Source: Caulobacter sp. 17J80-11
Lineage (GTDB): Bacteria; Pseudomonadota; Alphaproteobacteria; Caulobacterales; Caulobacteraceae
Assembly: GCF_014349105.1 (NCBI RefSeq)
Contig: NZ_JACSJI010000010.1
Coordinates: forward strand, 1-64,000
Direction of reading: 5' to 3'
Length of the DNA stretch: 64,000 nucleotides
Shown here: one piece after another, positions 9,111 to 19,645 of the stretch
Layout: the number at the start of each line of letters is the position of its first letter
How positions within the stretch are numbered: position 1 is the first letter of the stretch
Translations under genes and position numbers: made by a program
The notes under the pieces: generated by a model
The model's database searches: none
Told to the model about the DNA's origin: nothing
The model's input: the letters and a program-made list of their open reading frames with translations, nothing else

Positions 9111-9905
9111 TCATATAGAAACGTCGCCGCGCTCGCGCACCCGCGACACGACGCCTAGGTCCACCGCCCGCGCGCCGGCCTTCAGCAAGGCTCTGGCGCA
9201 GGCCTCGGCGGTCGCGCCGGTGGTCATGACGTCGTCGATCAATAGAACGCGCCGGCCCTTCACCCGCTTCGCGCCGGCGGGCGGAACGTCGAAAGCGCCG
9301 GCCACGTTGCGGCGGCGCCCCGAGCCGGACTTGCCGCCCTGGCTGTCGGTTCGACGGCCGCGAACCAGCACGTCGGGCAGGTATTCCAGCCCGGCCCGCT
9401 TCGCCAGCGGCCGGGCGATCTCGGCCGCCTGGTTGTAGCGGCGCTTGAGCAGGCGCAAGGGGTGCAGCGGCACCGGCACGATCGCGTCGGCGTCGGCCAC
9501 CAGGTCTGCGGCCGAGCGGCCGAGCCAGGCGGCGAACAGGCCGGCGAGCTCGGTGCGGTCGCCATGCTTGAACTGCAGGATCAGGTCGCGCGAGTGCTCG
9601 TCGTAGAGGCAGGCGGCACGGGCGCGAGCGAAGGCGAAGGGCCGCGCCTGGCAGCCGGCGCAGCGCGCGCCCAGGTCATATTCGAACGGGATCCCACAGC
9701 CGTCGCAGACCGGCGCGTCGAGGAAGACCACCTTCGACCAGGCCTCGGCCGAGAGGCCGGCGACCTGCGGAAACCGGCCGCCGTCGAAGGCCTGGGGCGG
9801 AAAAAGCGCGTCGACGCAGCGGCGGACGGCCTCGCGCACGCGCGCGCCGGGTTTGACGAAATCGAGAAGCGCCCCATGTTCGCGGCGTCTCAAGTTCGAA
9901 ACCAT
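9111..9905 (-). CDS. ComF-family double zinc ribbon phosphoribosyltransferase
   Basis: A 264-residue ComF-type protein with cysteines in CDGCGIPF and CAGCQARPF (a zinc ribbon), followed by a type I phosphoribosyltransferase fold with the PRPP loop VLLIDDVMTTGAT and the RRYNQAAEIARPLAK segment. ComF proteins are linked to DNA uptake or purine salvage, but the exact role here is unknown. The first ATG shares its CATG with the ATG of the divergent methyltransferase gene, so an internal start is possible and the N-terminal ~20 residues are uncertain. Confidence 0.88.
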   Translation of the reverse strand: MVSNLRRREHGALLDFVKPGARVREAVRRCVDALFPPQAFDGGRFPQVAGLSAEAWSKVVFLDAPVCDGCGIPFEYDLGARCAGCQARPFAFARARAACLYDEHSRDLILQFKHGDRTELAGLFAAWLGRSAADLVADADAIVPVPLHPLRLLKRRYNQAAEIARPLAKRAGLEYLPDVLVRGRRTDSQGGKSGSGRRRNVAGAFDVPPAGAKRVKGRRVLLIDDVMTTGATAEACARALLKAGARAVDLGVVSRVRERGDVSI

Positions 9906-10815
9906 GTCCGGCCCGCCCCTCCTCTTCGATCGTACCCTGCATCGCCGCCGCCTCGACCGGGCCGCGCGCGCTTACGCCGACGCCGACTTCCTCAAGGTGC
10001 GGGCCGCGACCGACGCGGTCGAACGCCTGGAAGCCATAATGCGCAGCTTCCCGCTGGCCGTCGACCTCGGCGCGCGCGACGGAACCTTCGCGCGCCTTCT
10101 GGCCGACAGCCCGGCGCGCGAGCGGGTCGGGGCGCTGATCGAGGCCGACCTGTCGGCCGCCATGCTGGCGAACCGGCCCGGCCCGCGCGTGGTCGTCGAC
10201 GAGGAGCGCCTGCCGTTCGCGCCGGAGAGCCTGGACCTGGTGGTCTCGACGCTCGCCCTGCACTGGACCAACGACCTGCCCGGCGCCCTGGTGCAGATCC
10301 GCCGGGCGCTGAAGCCGGACGGCCTGTTCATGGGCGCCTTCTTCGGCGGCCTGACCCTGACCGAGCTTCGCCAGGCGCTTCTCCAGGCGGAAGACGAAGT
10401 GACCGGCGGCGCGGGCCCGCGGGTGTCTCCGTTCGCCGACGCCTTCGACGCCGCGGGCCTGTTGCAGCGCGCGGGCTTCGCCCTACCGGTGAGCGACGTG
10501 GACCGGGTGACGGTGCGCTATTCGCATCCGCTGAAACTGCTGGCCGACCTGCGGGCCATGGGCGAGGCCAACGTGCTGCTCGACCGGCCTAAGCGGCCGC
10601 TGAGCCGCGCCGTCCTCGCGCGCGCGTGCGAGATCTATATCGAACGGTTCGCCGAGGCCGACGGGCGCGTGCCCGCGACCTTCGAAATCGTCACGGCGAC
10701 GGGCTGGGCGCCGCACGAAAGCCAGCAGAAGCCTTTGAAGCCGGGCTCGGCCAAGGTGCGCCTGGCCGACGCCCTGCACGCGGTGGAGCACAAGGCCGGC
10801 GACCGGGCGCGATAG
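9904..10815 (+). CDS. SAM-dependent methyltransferase, BioC/NDUFAF5-like
   Basis: A 303-residue class I methyltransferase. Motif I is AVDLGARDGTFARLLADS, and LDLVVSTLALHWTNDLPGAL is typical of the BioC/NDUFAF5 (complex I assembly factor) group; the opening LFDRTLHRRRLDRAA also matches that group. In alphaproteobacteria these are often annotated as malonyl-CoA methyltransferase-like, but the NDUFAF5-type role (hydroxylation/assembly of complex I) is equally possible. The ATG at 9904 has no ribosome site and may be read from a leaderless mRNA. The last two codons and the TAG stop lie in a dispersed hairpin repeat. Confidence 0.88.
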   Translation: MSGPPLLFDRTLHRRRLDRAARAYADADFLKVRAATDAVERLEAIMRSFPLAVDLGARDGTFARLLADSPARERVGALIEADLSAAMLANRPGPRVVVDEERLPFAPESLDLVVSTLALHWTNDLPGALVQIRRALKPDGLFMGAFFGGLTLTELRQALLQAEDEVTGGAGPRVSPFADAFDAAGLLQRAGFALPVSDVDRVTVRYSHPLKLLADLRAMGEANVLLDRPKRPLSRAVLARACEIYIERFAEADGRVPATFEIVTATGWAPHESQQKPLKPGSAKVRLADALHAVEHKAGDRAR

Positions 10816-10851
10816 CCGAAAGTGGACGCCGGATTCGGCGGCCGTCGCGCT
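10807..10851. repeat. Dispersed hairpin repeat, family B copy 1
   Basis: A 45-bp imperfect palindrome (GCGCGAT...ATAGCCGAAA, loop GTGGACGCC, then the complementary right arm ending in TCGCGCT). It matches 33875-33919 at 43 of 45 positions. It supplies the last two codons and the stop of the methyltransferase gene and abuts the stop codon of the convergent Flp pilin. A GATTC (GANTC, CcrM-type) site lies in this copy only. Confidence 0.85.
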
Positions 10852-11034
10852 CTACTTGATGGCGGCCACGATGGCGTCGCTGGCCGACTGGAAGATGTCG
10901 ACCGCGCGGGTGGTGAACAGCTGCACAGCGCCGAGGATGGCGAGGAACATCAGGCCCAGGATCAGGCCGTACTCGATGGCCGTCGCCCCGCGCTCGTTCT
11001 TCAGGAACCGCTTCAGCACACGCACTCGCGCCAT
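10852..11034 (-). CDS. Flp family type IVb pilin, orphan copy
   Basis: A 60-residue type IVb prepilin: short basic leader, processing motif ERGATAIEYGLILGL (cleavage after Gly, with the Glu/Tyr pair) and one hydrophobic helix. It would be processed by a CpaA-type peptidase, and the only one visible is at 36422, 26 kb away. It lies 10 bases after mutT, as the last gene of an argJ-mutT-pilin run, with no assembly genes nearby. It is clearly different from the pilin at 46373-46591. Confidence 0.92.
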   Translation of the reverse strand: MARVRVLKRFLKNERGATAIEYGLILGLMFLAILGAVQLFTTRAVDIFQSASDAIVAAIK

Positions 11035-11044
11035 GATCGCCCCC

Positions 11045-11449
11045 TCAGAGAAAGTCGCGCAGATACGCGACCAACGGCTCGTCGGCCGGGGGCATGGGGT
11101 AGTCGGTCAGGCGGTTCGGCTTCACCCAGGCGAGCGCTGAGTGCCACCGGGCCTGGACCACGCCCTCCCATCGACGGCACAGCCAAAGTGGCATCAGAAG
11201 GTGAAACGTTTCGTAAGAAAAAGAGCTAAAAACGAAGGGCGCGAGACAGGCTTCTTTGACCTGAATCCCAAGCTCCTCTTCGAGTTCGCGTATTAACGCT
11301 TTCTCCGGAGTTTCACCCGGTTCGACCTTGCCGCCGGGGAATTCCCACGTGCCCGCCAGCTGCTTGCCCTCGGGCCGCTGGCCGATCAGCACGCGGCCGT
11401 CGACGTCCACCAGGGCGGCCGCCGCGACCAGCACCATGGGCTTGGTCAC
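11045..11449 (-). CDS. mutT: 8-oxo-dGTP diphosphatase (MutT-like Nudix hydrolase)
   Basis: A 134-residue Nudix protein; the box GETPEKALIRELEEELGI preceded by WEFPGGKVEP shows the G-x5-E-x7-REUxEExGU pattern. The closely similar MutT family removes oxidised dGTP. I chose the GTG at 11449, which gives a GTGA overlap with the argJ stop and the usual N-terminus. An upstream in-frame ATG at 11503 lies inside argJ and is unlikely. Confidence 0.92.
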   Translation of the reverse strand: MTKPMVLVAAAALVDVDGRVLIGQRPEGKQLAGTWEFPGGKVEPGETPEKALIRELEEELGIQVKEACLAPFVFSSFSYETFHLLMPLWLCRRWEGVVQARWHSALAWVKPNRLTDYPMPPADEPLVAYLRDFL

Positions 11450-12873
11450 GACCGGTAGTCCCCGTTGATCTCGACGTAGCGCTTGGTCAGGTCGCAGGTC
11501 CACACGGTGGCGGCGCCGCGGCCGACGCCGACGTCGACCGAGACTTCCAGCTCGGGCCGCTTCATGTAGGCGCTCATCTTCGCCTCGTCGTAGGTCGGCG
11601 AAACCGCGCCCTCATGGGCGGCGACCAGGTCGCCGAACTTCACCGACAGGTGGTCGCGGTCGATCGGCTCCTCGGTCTTGCCGACGGCCATGACGATGCG
11701 GCCCCAGTTGGCGTCCTCGCCGGCGAAGGCGGTCTTCACCAGCGGGCTTTCGCAGATCGACTTGGCGATGCGGCGGGCCGAGTGCGGCGACTGGGCGCCG
11801 GTGACCGTCACCTTGACGAACTTGGTCGCGCCCTCGCCGTCGCGGACCAGCTGCCAGGCGAGGTCGAGCATCACCGCCTCCAGCTTCTCGCGGAAGTCGG
11901 CCAGGCGGCGGTCGCCGGCGCGCGAGATGCGCGGCGCGCCCGAAGCGCCGGTGGCGAACATCAGGCAGGTGTCGTTGGTCGAGGTGTCGCCGTCGACCGT
12001 GACGCTGTTGAAGGTGGTGCGGACGTTGACGCCCAGCAGGGTGCGCAGCACCGCCGGCGACAGGTTGGCGTCGGTGGCGATGAAGGCCAGCATGGTCGCC
12101 ATGTCCGGCGCGATCATGCCCGAGCCCTTGGCGATCCCGGCGATGCGCACGACGTGGCCGTCGATCTCGGCGGTGGCGTAGGCCCCCTTCGGGAAGGTGT
12201 CGGTGGTCATGATCGCCCGGCCGGCGGCGGCCCAGGCGTCGGCGCTCAGACGGCCTTCGACCTCCGGCAGTCGGGCGGCGATCTTGCCGTCGTCCAGCAC
12301 CACGCCGATCACGCCGGTCGAGGCGAGCATGACGTCGCGCTGGCGGCAGTCGAAGCGCTTGGCCACCGCAGAAGCGGTGCGGCGGGCGGCGTCGGCCCCC
12401 GGCTTGCCGGTGAAGGCGTTGGCGCAGCCGGCGTTGACCACCAGGGCGCGCACGCCGTCGCCGCCGGTGGCTTCCAGCTGGCGCTTGCACCAGTCGACCG
12501 GGGCCGAGCCCACCGTGTGACGGGTGAACACGCCGGCGCAGGACGCGCCCTCGGGGAAGTGGAAGACCACCAGGTCTTCGCGCTCGTGCTTGTAGAAACC
12601 GGCCCGGCCGGTCGCGATCTCCACGCCGGCGATCGGCGGGATGACCGGGAACGGCACGGCCAGCGGCGACACCTGCAGGCCGGGCTTGCCGGGCGCCGCG
12701 GCCGGCGCCGCCGGGGCGGGCTCGGTCTCGAACTGGCGCGTGTCGCGGTCCGCTCGTTTAAGGGCCGCGCTCTTCCAGGCGGCCTTCAACGGGTCGATGG
12801 CCTTCTCGAGGGTCTGGCCGACCAGGTCGACCGGGGTGGCGCCAGGCTTCTTAGACGAGGGAACTCTACTCAA
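11446..12873 (-). CDS. argJ: Bifunctional glutamate N-acetyltransferase/amino-acid acetyltransferase
   Basis: Arginine biosynthesis enzyme of 475 residues that recycles the acetyl group between N-acetylornithine and glutamate. The autocleavage site with its nucleophilic Thr is in KGSGMIAPDMATMLAF, and TFNSVTVDGDTSTNDT is also diagnostic. Compared with the usual ~400 residues there is an N-terminal extension of ~70 residues (charged, then Pro/Ala-rich) ahead of the conserved VPFPVIPPIAGV. Its ATG overlaps the stop of the upstream PPIase gene (ATGA). Confidence 0.95.
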   Translation of the reverse strand: MSRVPSSKKPGATPVDLVGQTLEKAIDPLKAAWKSAALKRADRDTRQFETEPAPAAPAAAPGKPGLQVSPLAVPFPVIPPIAGVEIATGRAGFYKHEREDLVVFHFPEGASCAGVFTRHTVGSAPVDWCKRQLEATGGDGVRALVVNAGCANAFTGKPGADAARRTASAVAKRFDCRQRDVMLASTGVIGVVLDDGKIAARLPEVEGRLSADAWAAAGRAIMTTDTFPKGAYATAEIDGHVVRIAGIAKGSGMIAPDMATMLAFIATDANLSPAVLRTLLGVNVRTTFNSVTVDGDTSTNDTCLMFATGASGAPRISRAGDRRLADFREKLEAVMLDLAWQLVRDGEGATKFVKVTVTGAQSPHSARRIAKSICESPLVKTAFAGEDANWGRIVMAVGKTEEPIDRDHLSVKFGDLVAAHEGAVSPTYDEAKMSAYMKRPELEVSVDVGVGRGAATVWTCDLTKRYVEINGDYRS

Positions 12874-13931
12874 CGGGCCGCCTCCTTGGCGGGAACTTTG
12901 GCGGGAGCCGGCGTGACGCCGGCGGTAGCGGCCTTGGCGGCCGGGGCGGTCGTGGCGGGGGCGGCCGGCCCGGTCTGGGGCGCGGTCTGGGGCGCGGTCT
13001 GGGGCGCGGCGGCGGCCGGAGCGGCGGCGGCGCGCGGGGCCGAGGCCGGTTCGCGCGGCGCGCCCGGCACGGACAGCGGGTCGCCCTTGATCAGCACCTG
13101 CACCTTGGCGCCGCCGCGCAGCTTTTCGAGCAGCTGGCGGACTTCGTCGTAGGTCAGGAAGCGCAGGATCTGCGGCCGCGCGTCCTCGATCGACAGCGGC
13201 TCTTCCTGGCGGCGGTCCTCGACCCGCAGGATGGCCCAGCCGCCGTCGGTCTGGAACGGCCCGACCGTCTCGCCGGCCTTGGCCGTCTTCAGCGCCACGG
13301 CGTAGGCGTCGGGCATGACGTCGGTGGTGAAATAGCCCAGGTCGCCGCCGTTGAAGCGGGTCGCCTGGTCGATCGAGCGCTCCATGGCCAGGGCCTCGAA
13401 CGAGGCGCCGTTGGCCAGCAGGTTGCCCACGGCCTCCGCCTCGGCCTGGCTCTTCAGCAGGATCAGGCGGGCGCGGATCTCCTCCGACTGCTTGGCCAGG
13501 CGGCGCTGCTCCTCGTAGAGGGCGCGCACGGCGTTCTCGTTGATGGCGGCGTCGACCGTGTTCTCGACCAGCATGTCGCCGAGGATGCGCTCGCGCGCGG
13601 CGGCCAGGCGGCGCTGGGCGACCGGGCTGTCGTCCAGCCCCCGGCGCTCGGCCTCGCGGGCCAGCAGCTTCTGATCGATCACCTCGTCCAGCACGCGGCG
13701 GAACAGGTCGGAGGTGGTGTCGAGCGGCTCGCCTTCGCCGATCAGGCCCTGGGCGACGGCTTCGCGCTTCACGTCGGAGGCCCAGATGGTCTGGCCCTCG
13801 ACCCGGGCGGCGGCGACGTCGCCGGCTTCGGGCGGATGTTCCGTGGCCCCGCGGTCGCCGCAGGCGGCGAGCGCCAGGGCGAAGGCGAGGCTGAGAACCG
13901 CTAGGCCGGTGCGGGCGCGATCGAGGCTCAT
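12870..13931 (-). CDS. Parvulin-type peptidyl-prolyl cis-trans isomerase lipoprotein
   Basis: A 353-residue exported foldase. A signal peptide ends in a lipobox-like LALAACGD. A SurA-N-like helical region follows (EAVAQGLIGEGEPLDTTSDL...), then a PPIC rotamase domain with FEALAMERSIDQATRFNGGDLGYF. The C-terminal ~70 residues are low complexity, with a 12-base DNA repeat encoding APQT three times (12972-13007). It would act in the periplasm on outer-membrane or secreted proteins. It starts the PPIase-argJ-mutT-pilin run and diverges from secA. Confidence 0.88.
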   Translation of the reverse strand: MSLDRARTGLAVLSLAFALALAACGDRGATEHPPEAGDVAAARVEGQTIWASDVKREAVAQGLIGEGEPLDTTSDLFRRVLDEVIDQKLLAREAERRGLDDSPVAQRRLAAARERILGDMLVENTVDAAINENAVRALYEEQRRLAKQSEEIRARLILLKSQAEAEAVGNLLANGASFEALAMERSIDQATRFNGGDLGYFTTDVMPDAYAVALKTAKAGETVGPFQTDGGWAILRVEDRRQEEPLSIEDARPQILRFLTYDEVRQLLEKLRGGAKVQVLIKGDPLSVPGAPREPASAPRAAAAPAAAAPQTAPQTAPQTGPAAPATTAPAAKAATAGVTPAPAKVPAKEAAR

Positions 13932-14132
13932 GGGCGTCTTCCCCCGAAGAAGTCCTTTAGCAAAAACCCGTCGCGTTGACAGGACTTAGGGCGCTGCTTA
14001 AGTCTCGCGCGCGCGTTAGTCGAGGAGTTTTCGACGCTCCGCGGGCCCCGCCGCGCGTCTCGAGACTTCACTGTCTCGTCGACGTCCCCATCATATATAG
14101 AGCGTATCGCTCGCCCACCGTCCGGATCGTTC

Positions 14133-16904
<2,772 letters not shown>

Positions 16905-16933
16905 TCCGGCGTCGCCCCGGACAAACTGACGAT

Positions 16934-16961
16934 GGCCCGGTCGGCGACGGCCGGGCCTTTT
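16934..16961 (+). terminator. Rho-independent terminator of secA
   Basis: Stem GGCCCGG/CCGGGCC, with additional CG pairing inside the loop, followed directly by TTTT, 30 bases after the secA stop. Confidence 0.8.
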
Positions 16962-17057
16962 CATTTCTGGGCGTGCTCGGCGCAAGAGAAAGCCCCTTTT
17001 CGCGCTCTTCCTCCCGTGGCAAAGCACGGCCGTTTCAACCTGCGCGGGGGCGTGTTC

Positions 17058-17891
17058 ATGCAACGGATGATGGCTGCGGCGCTCGGCCTCGCGCTGGCGC
17101 TGGTCGCCGGCGCGGCGGCGGCGCAACCCTACGGGCAATTCCTCTCGTCGCCGATGCTGATCGAGCAGATTCCCGTTCCGGCAGGCGAACTTCTGGTCAA
17201 GCGCGACGACGTCTTCGCCCGACGCCCGATGCGGAGCATCCGCGCCGCTCGCCTGGACGAAGCGGCCCCCGCCGCCAAGGGCATGATGTTCGGCGCCGCG
17301 CGCGGCGCGGTCATTCCCGCCGGCACGCAGCTGTTCGGAGTCGAGGTGGCCGGGACCTGGGTCTACTGCGCCGTCTCCGAGGCGCGAAGCTGGTTGACGG
17401 TCGATGAGACGTCCTGCTTCGGCGACGCCGACGGCGACGGTCGCTTTGATGAAGTGCGCGCCTCGGGCACGCCCTACCGCGGCGTCCCGCTGTTGGTCCT
17501 CGTCCCCGGCGCTCCGCAGCCGCTCGCCCAGCCGGCGAAGTACACGGTGACGACCGCCGCCGAAGGGCCGTCGGTCGACCTCGCCATCGCCTGGCAACCG
17601 TCCTGGATCAAACCGAAGCGCGACGGCAAGACGATCATCGGAGGAGCCTACCTCTCCCGCAGCGTACCTCTAGACGGCAAGAAAAAGGCCGGGCTGGCCG
17701 GCGACTATAAGGAAGTCACCTTCGGCGAACTGCCCCAGACCGTGGAGTTCGACGGGGTCACGCTTGAAATTCTGGGCGTAACGCCGCGCAAGGAGCTTCG
17801 CTACCGTATCCTCGCGGTCGAGCCGACCCACGAAGAGCGCGTGAGGATGCCCAACTTCCCGCCGCCGACCACGATTTACGTCTACTACTGA
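17058..17891 (+). CDS. Exported protein of unknown function with an EF-hand-like loop
   Basis: A 277-residue protein starting with a clear Sec signal peptide (MQRMMAAALGLALALVAG..AAAAQP). Mature protein: residues ~125-140 contain CFGDADGDGRFDEV, which looks like a single calcium-binding DxDxDG loop. The rest is beta-rich without a family I recognise, and it ends in TTIYVYY. I chose the ATG at 17058 because it opens the signal peptide and follows GGGGG; a longer frame begins inside the secA terminator. Flanked by terminators, so probably monocistronic. Confidence 0.75.
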   Translation: MQRMMAAALGLALALVAGAAAAQPYGQFLSSPMLIEQIPVPAGELLVKRDDVFARRPMRSIRAARLDEAAPAAKGMMFGAARGAVIPAGTQLFGVEVAGTWVYCAVSEARSWLTVDETSCFGDADGDGRFDEVRASGTPYRGVPLLVLVPGAPQPLAQPAKYTVTTAAEGPSVDLAIAWQPSWIKPKRDGKTIIGGAYLSRSVPLDGKKKAGLAGDYKEVTFGELPQTVEFDGVTLEILGVTPRKELRYRILAVEPTHEERVRMPNFPPPTTIYVYY

Positions 17892-17954
17892 CCCCGACTG
17901 AGGCGCCGGCTCGCGTCCGGGCGCCGCCGGCCGCCACACCGCCAAATCGAAATA

Positions 17955-17985
17955 GGCCTGGCCGGCGACGGCCAGGCCCTTTTTT
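17955..17985 (+). terminator. Rho-independent terminator
   Basis: Stem GGCCTGGCC/GGCCAGGCC (9 bp, 6-base loop) followed by a run of six T, about 65 bases after the stop of the exported unknown. Confidence 0.85.
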
Positions 17986-18096
17986 CATGGCCGTTTCAAG
18001 CTTCACCGTTTGGTGAACGGTGACGGCTAACGCCCTTCGCAAATCTGCGTTATGCTCCGCCCACAAAACGACACAATTCGCCAAGGAGGCGATACC

Positions 18097-18354
18097 ATGG
18101 GTTGGAAGCGTAAAGTCGCGGCGGCCGTCATGGCGGTCGGGTTCGGGCTGGCGGCGGGGGCGGTTCAAGCGGCTGCGCCTTCGGCCGGACAGTGCAAGAA
18201 GACCTGCACGGCCAGCTACCAAGCCTGCGTGAAAAAAGGCACCGAGGACGCCACCTGCCGCAAGGCGTGGCTGACCTGCAAAAACAAGTGCAACCCGGCG
18301 GCGGCGAAAACCACGCCGGCTCCGGCGCCCGCGCCGGCCGCGAAGAAGAGCTGA
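18097..18354 (+). CDS. Small exported six-cysteine protein with palindromic cysteine spacing
   Basis: An 85-residue protein with an excellent ribosome site (AAGGAGG, 8 bases ahead of ATG) and a signal peptide ending AVQAAAPS. The mature part has six cysteines spaced CX3C-X6-CX9C-X6-CX3C, symmetric about the centre, then a Pro/Ala/Lys tail. The spacing suggests a helical hairpin locked by disulfides, like twin-CX3C proteins (analogy, not homology). No metal-binding family is recognised. It is followed by a hairpin repeat and the Rieske gene. Confidence 0.8.
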   Translation: MGWKRKVAAAVMAVGFGLAAGAVQAAAPSAGQCKKTCTASYQACVKKGTEDATCRKAWLTCKNKCNPAAAKTTPAPAPAPAAKKS

Positions 18355-18364
18355 TCGCGGTCAG

Positions 18365-18410
18365 AGCGCGTTCCGCAAAAGTGGTTCCGGTTTTGCGATC
18401 AGAACGCGCT
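18365..18410. repeat. Dispersed hairpin repeat, family A copy 1
   Basis: A 46-bp palindromic element: outer arms AGCGCGTT and AACGCGCT, inner arms CGCAAAA and TTTTGCG, loop GTGGTTCCGG. It recurs at 30088-30133 with two differences (one in the core, one at the outer edge). It lies between the cysteine-rich gene and the Rieske gene. Confidence 0.88.
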
Positions 18411-18483
18411 CAGACGTTTAGCCGCTTGGGCCTGACCGCGGAGAAGGTTACCTACGGCGCGGTGTGAGAGGAGCACCGCGCCG

Positions 18484-19593
18484 ATGGTCGCCGTCATCGA
18501 GTCCGTGACGCAGTCCCGCAAATCCCCGACCGCAAAGTTCGGGGAGGGCTTCACCTATGACACCTGGTGGTTCGCGGCCCTGTCCGCGGACCTGAAGCCG
18601 GGCGCGCTCCAACGCTACGAACTGCTGGGCGAACCGGTGCTGCTCGGGCGCAACCGGGCCGGCGAGGTCTACGCCCTGCGCGACGTCTGCCCGCACCGCG
18701 CCGCGCCGCTGTCGGCCGGCCGCCTGGTCAGGGAGCCGGACGGGCGCGAGACGGTCGAGTGCCCCTATCACGGCTGGCGATTCGGCGCGGACGGCGCCTG
18801 CGCGGCCATCCCCTCGCTGGTCGAGGACCAGAACTTCCCGGTCGAGAAGGTGAAGGTGCGCCGATATCCGGTCGCCGAGAGCCAGGGCCTGGTGTTCGTC
18901 TGGATGGCCTCGGACCCGCGCAACCCGTCCGAGCCCGACCACCCGGCGCCCACCTTCGAAGGCGTGGTCGGCGGTAGGCCGAAGATGGTCGAGCGGATGG
19001 ACTTCGACGCCCACATCGACCACGCGGTCGTGGGCCTGATGGATCCCGCCCACGGCCCCTACGTGCACCAGCAGTGGTGGTGGCGCTCCAAGCACAGCCA
19101 GCATGAGAAGGCCAAGCGGTTCGAACCGCGCGAGATGGGCTTCGCCATGGCCCGCCACGCACCCTCGAAGAACAGCCGCGCCTACAAGATCCTGGGCGGC
19201 GCGCCGGCCACCGAGATCACCTTCCGCCTGCCCGGCCTGCGCTGGGAGCACATCCAGGTGGGCGCCCGCCAGGTGCTGGGCCTGACCTGCCTGACGGCGG
19301 TGAACGAGAAGAAGACCCGCATCACCCAGATCTTCTGGTCCGACCATCCGATCGTCGGCGCGATCATGCCGCTGTTCCGGATCGGCGCGCGCGCCTTCCT
19401 GAAGCAGGACGGCGACATGGTGAACCTGCAGAACGAGGGCCTGAAGTACGACCCGGCCCTGCTTTGGATCGACGACGCCGACAAGCAGGCCAAATGGTAT
19501 CAGGCGCTGAAGAAGGAATGGGCGGCGTCCCGCGCCGAAGGCCGGCCGTTCAAGAACCCGGTCGAGCCCACCACCCTGCGCTGGAAGAGCTGA
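18484..19593 (+). CDS. Rieske non-heme iron oxygenase, large subunit
   Basis: A 369-residue aromatic ring-hydroxylating oxygenase alpha-subunit type. The Rieske 2Fe-2S ligands are in CPHRAAP and CPYHGW (C-x-H...C-x-x-H), and the mononuclear iron histidines are probably in IDHAVVGLMDPAHGPYVHQQ. No ferredoxin, reductase or beta subunit lies nearby, so electron partners must be encoded elsewhere. The substrate cannot be inferred. The start follows GAGAGGAG. Confidence 0.9.
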   Translation: MVAVIESVTQSRKSPTAKFGEGFTYDTWWFAALSADLKPGALQRYELLGEPVLLGRNRAGEVYALRDVCPHRAAPLSAGRLVREPDGRETVECPYHGWRFGADGACAAIPSLVEDQNFPVEKVKVRRYPVAESQGLVFVWMASDPRNPSEPDHPAPTFEGVVGGRPKMVERMDFDAHIDHAVVGLMDPAHGPYVHQQWWWRSKHSQHEKAKRFEPREMGFAMARHAPSKNSRAYKILGGAPATEITFRLPGLRWEHIQVGARQVLGLTCLTAVNEKKTRITQIFWSDHPIVGAIMPLFRIGARAFLKQDGDMVNLQNEGLKYDPALLWIDDADKQAKWYQALKKEWAASRAEGRPFKNPVEPTTLRWKS

Positions 19594-19645
19594 CCCGGGC
19601 CTTGGCCTTAAAACCAAGTGCGCAGCGCTTAAGTTTAGCAGCGTG

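Noticed and set aside
12972-13007. Three 12-base tandem repeats considered as a microsatellite-type regulatory element
   Set aside because: They are in frame and encode APQT in the low-complexity tail of the PPIase; no evidence of a separate function.
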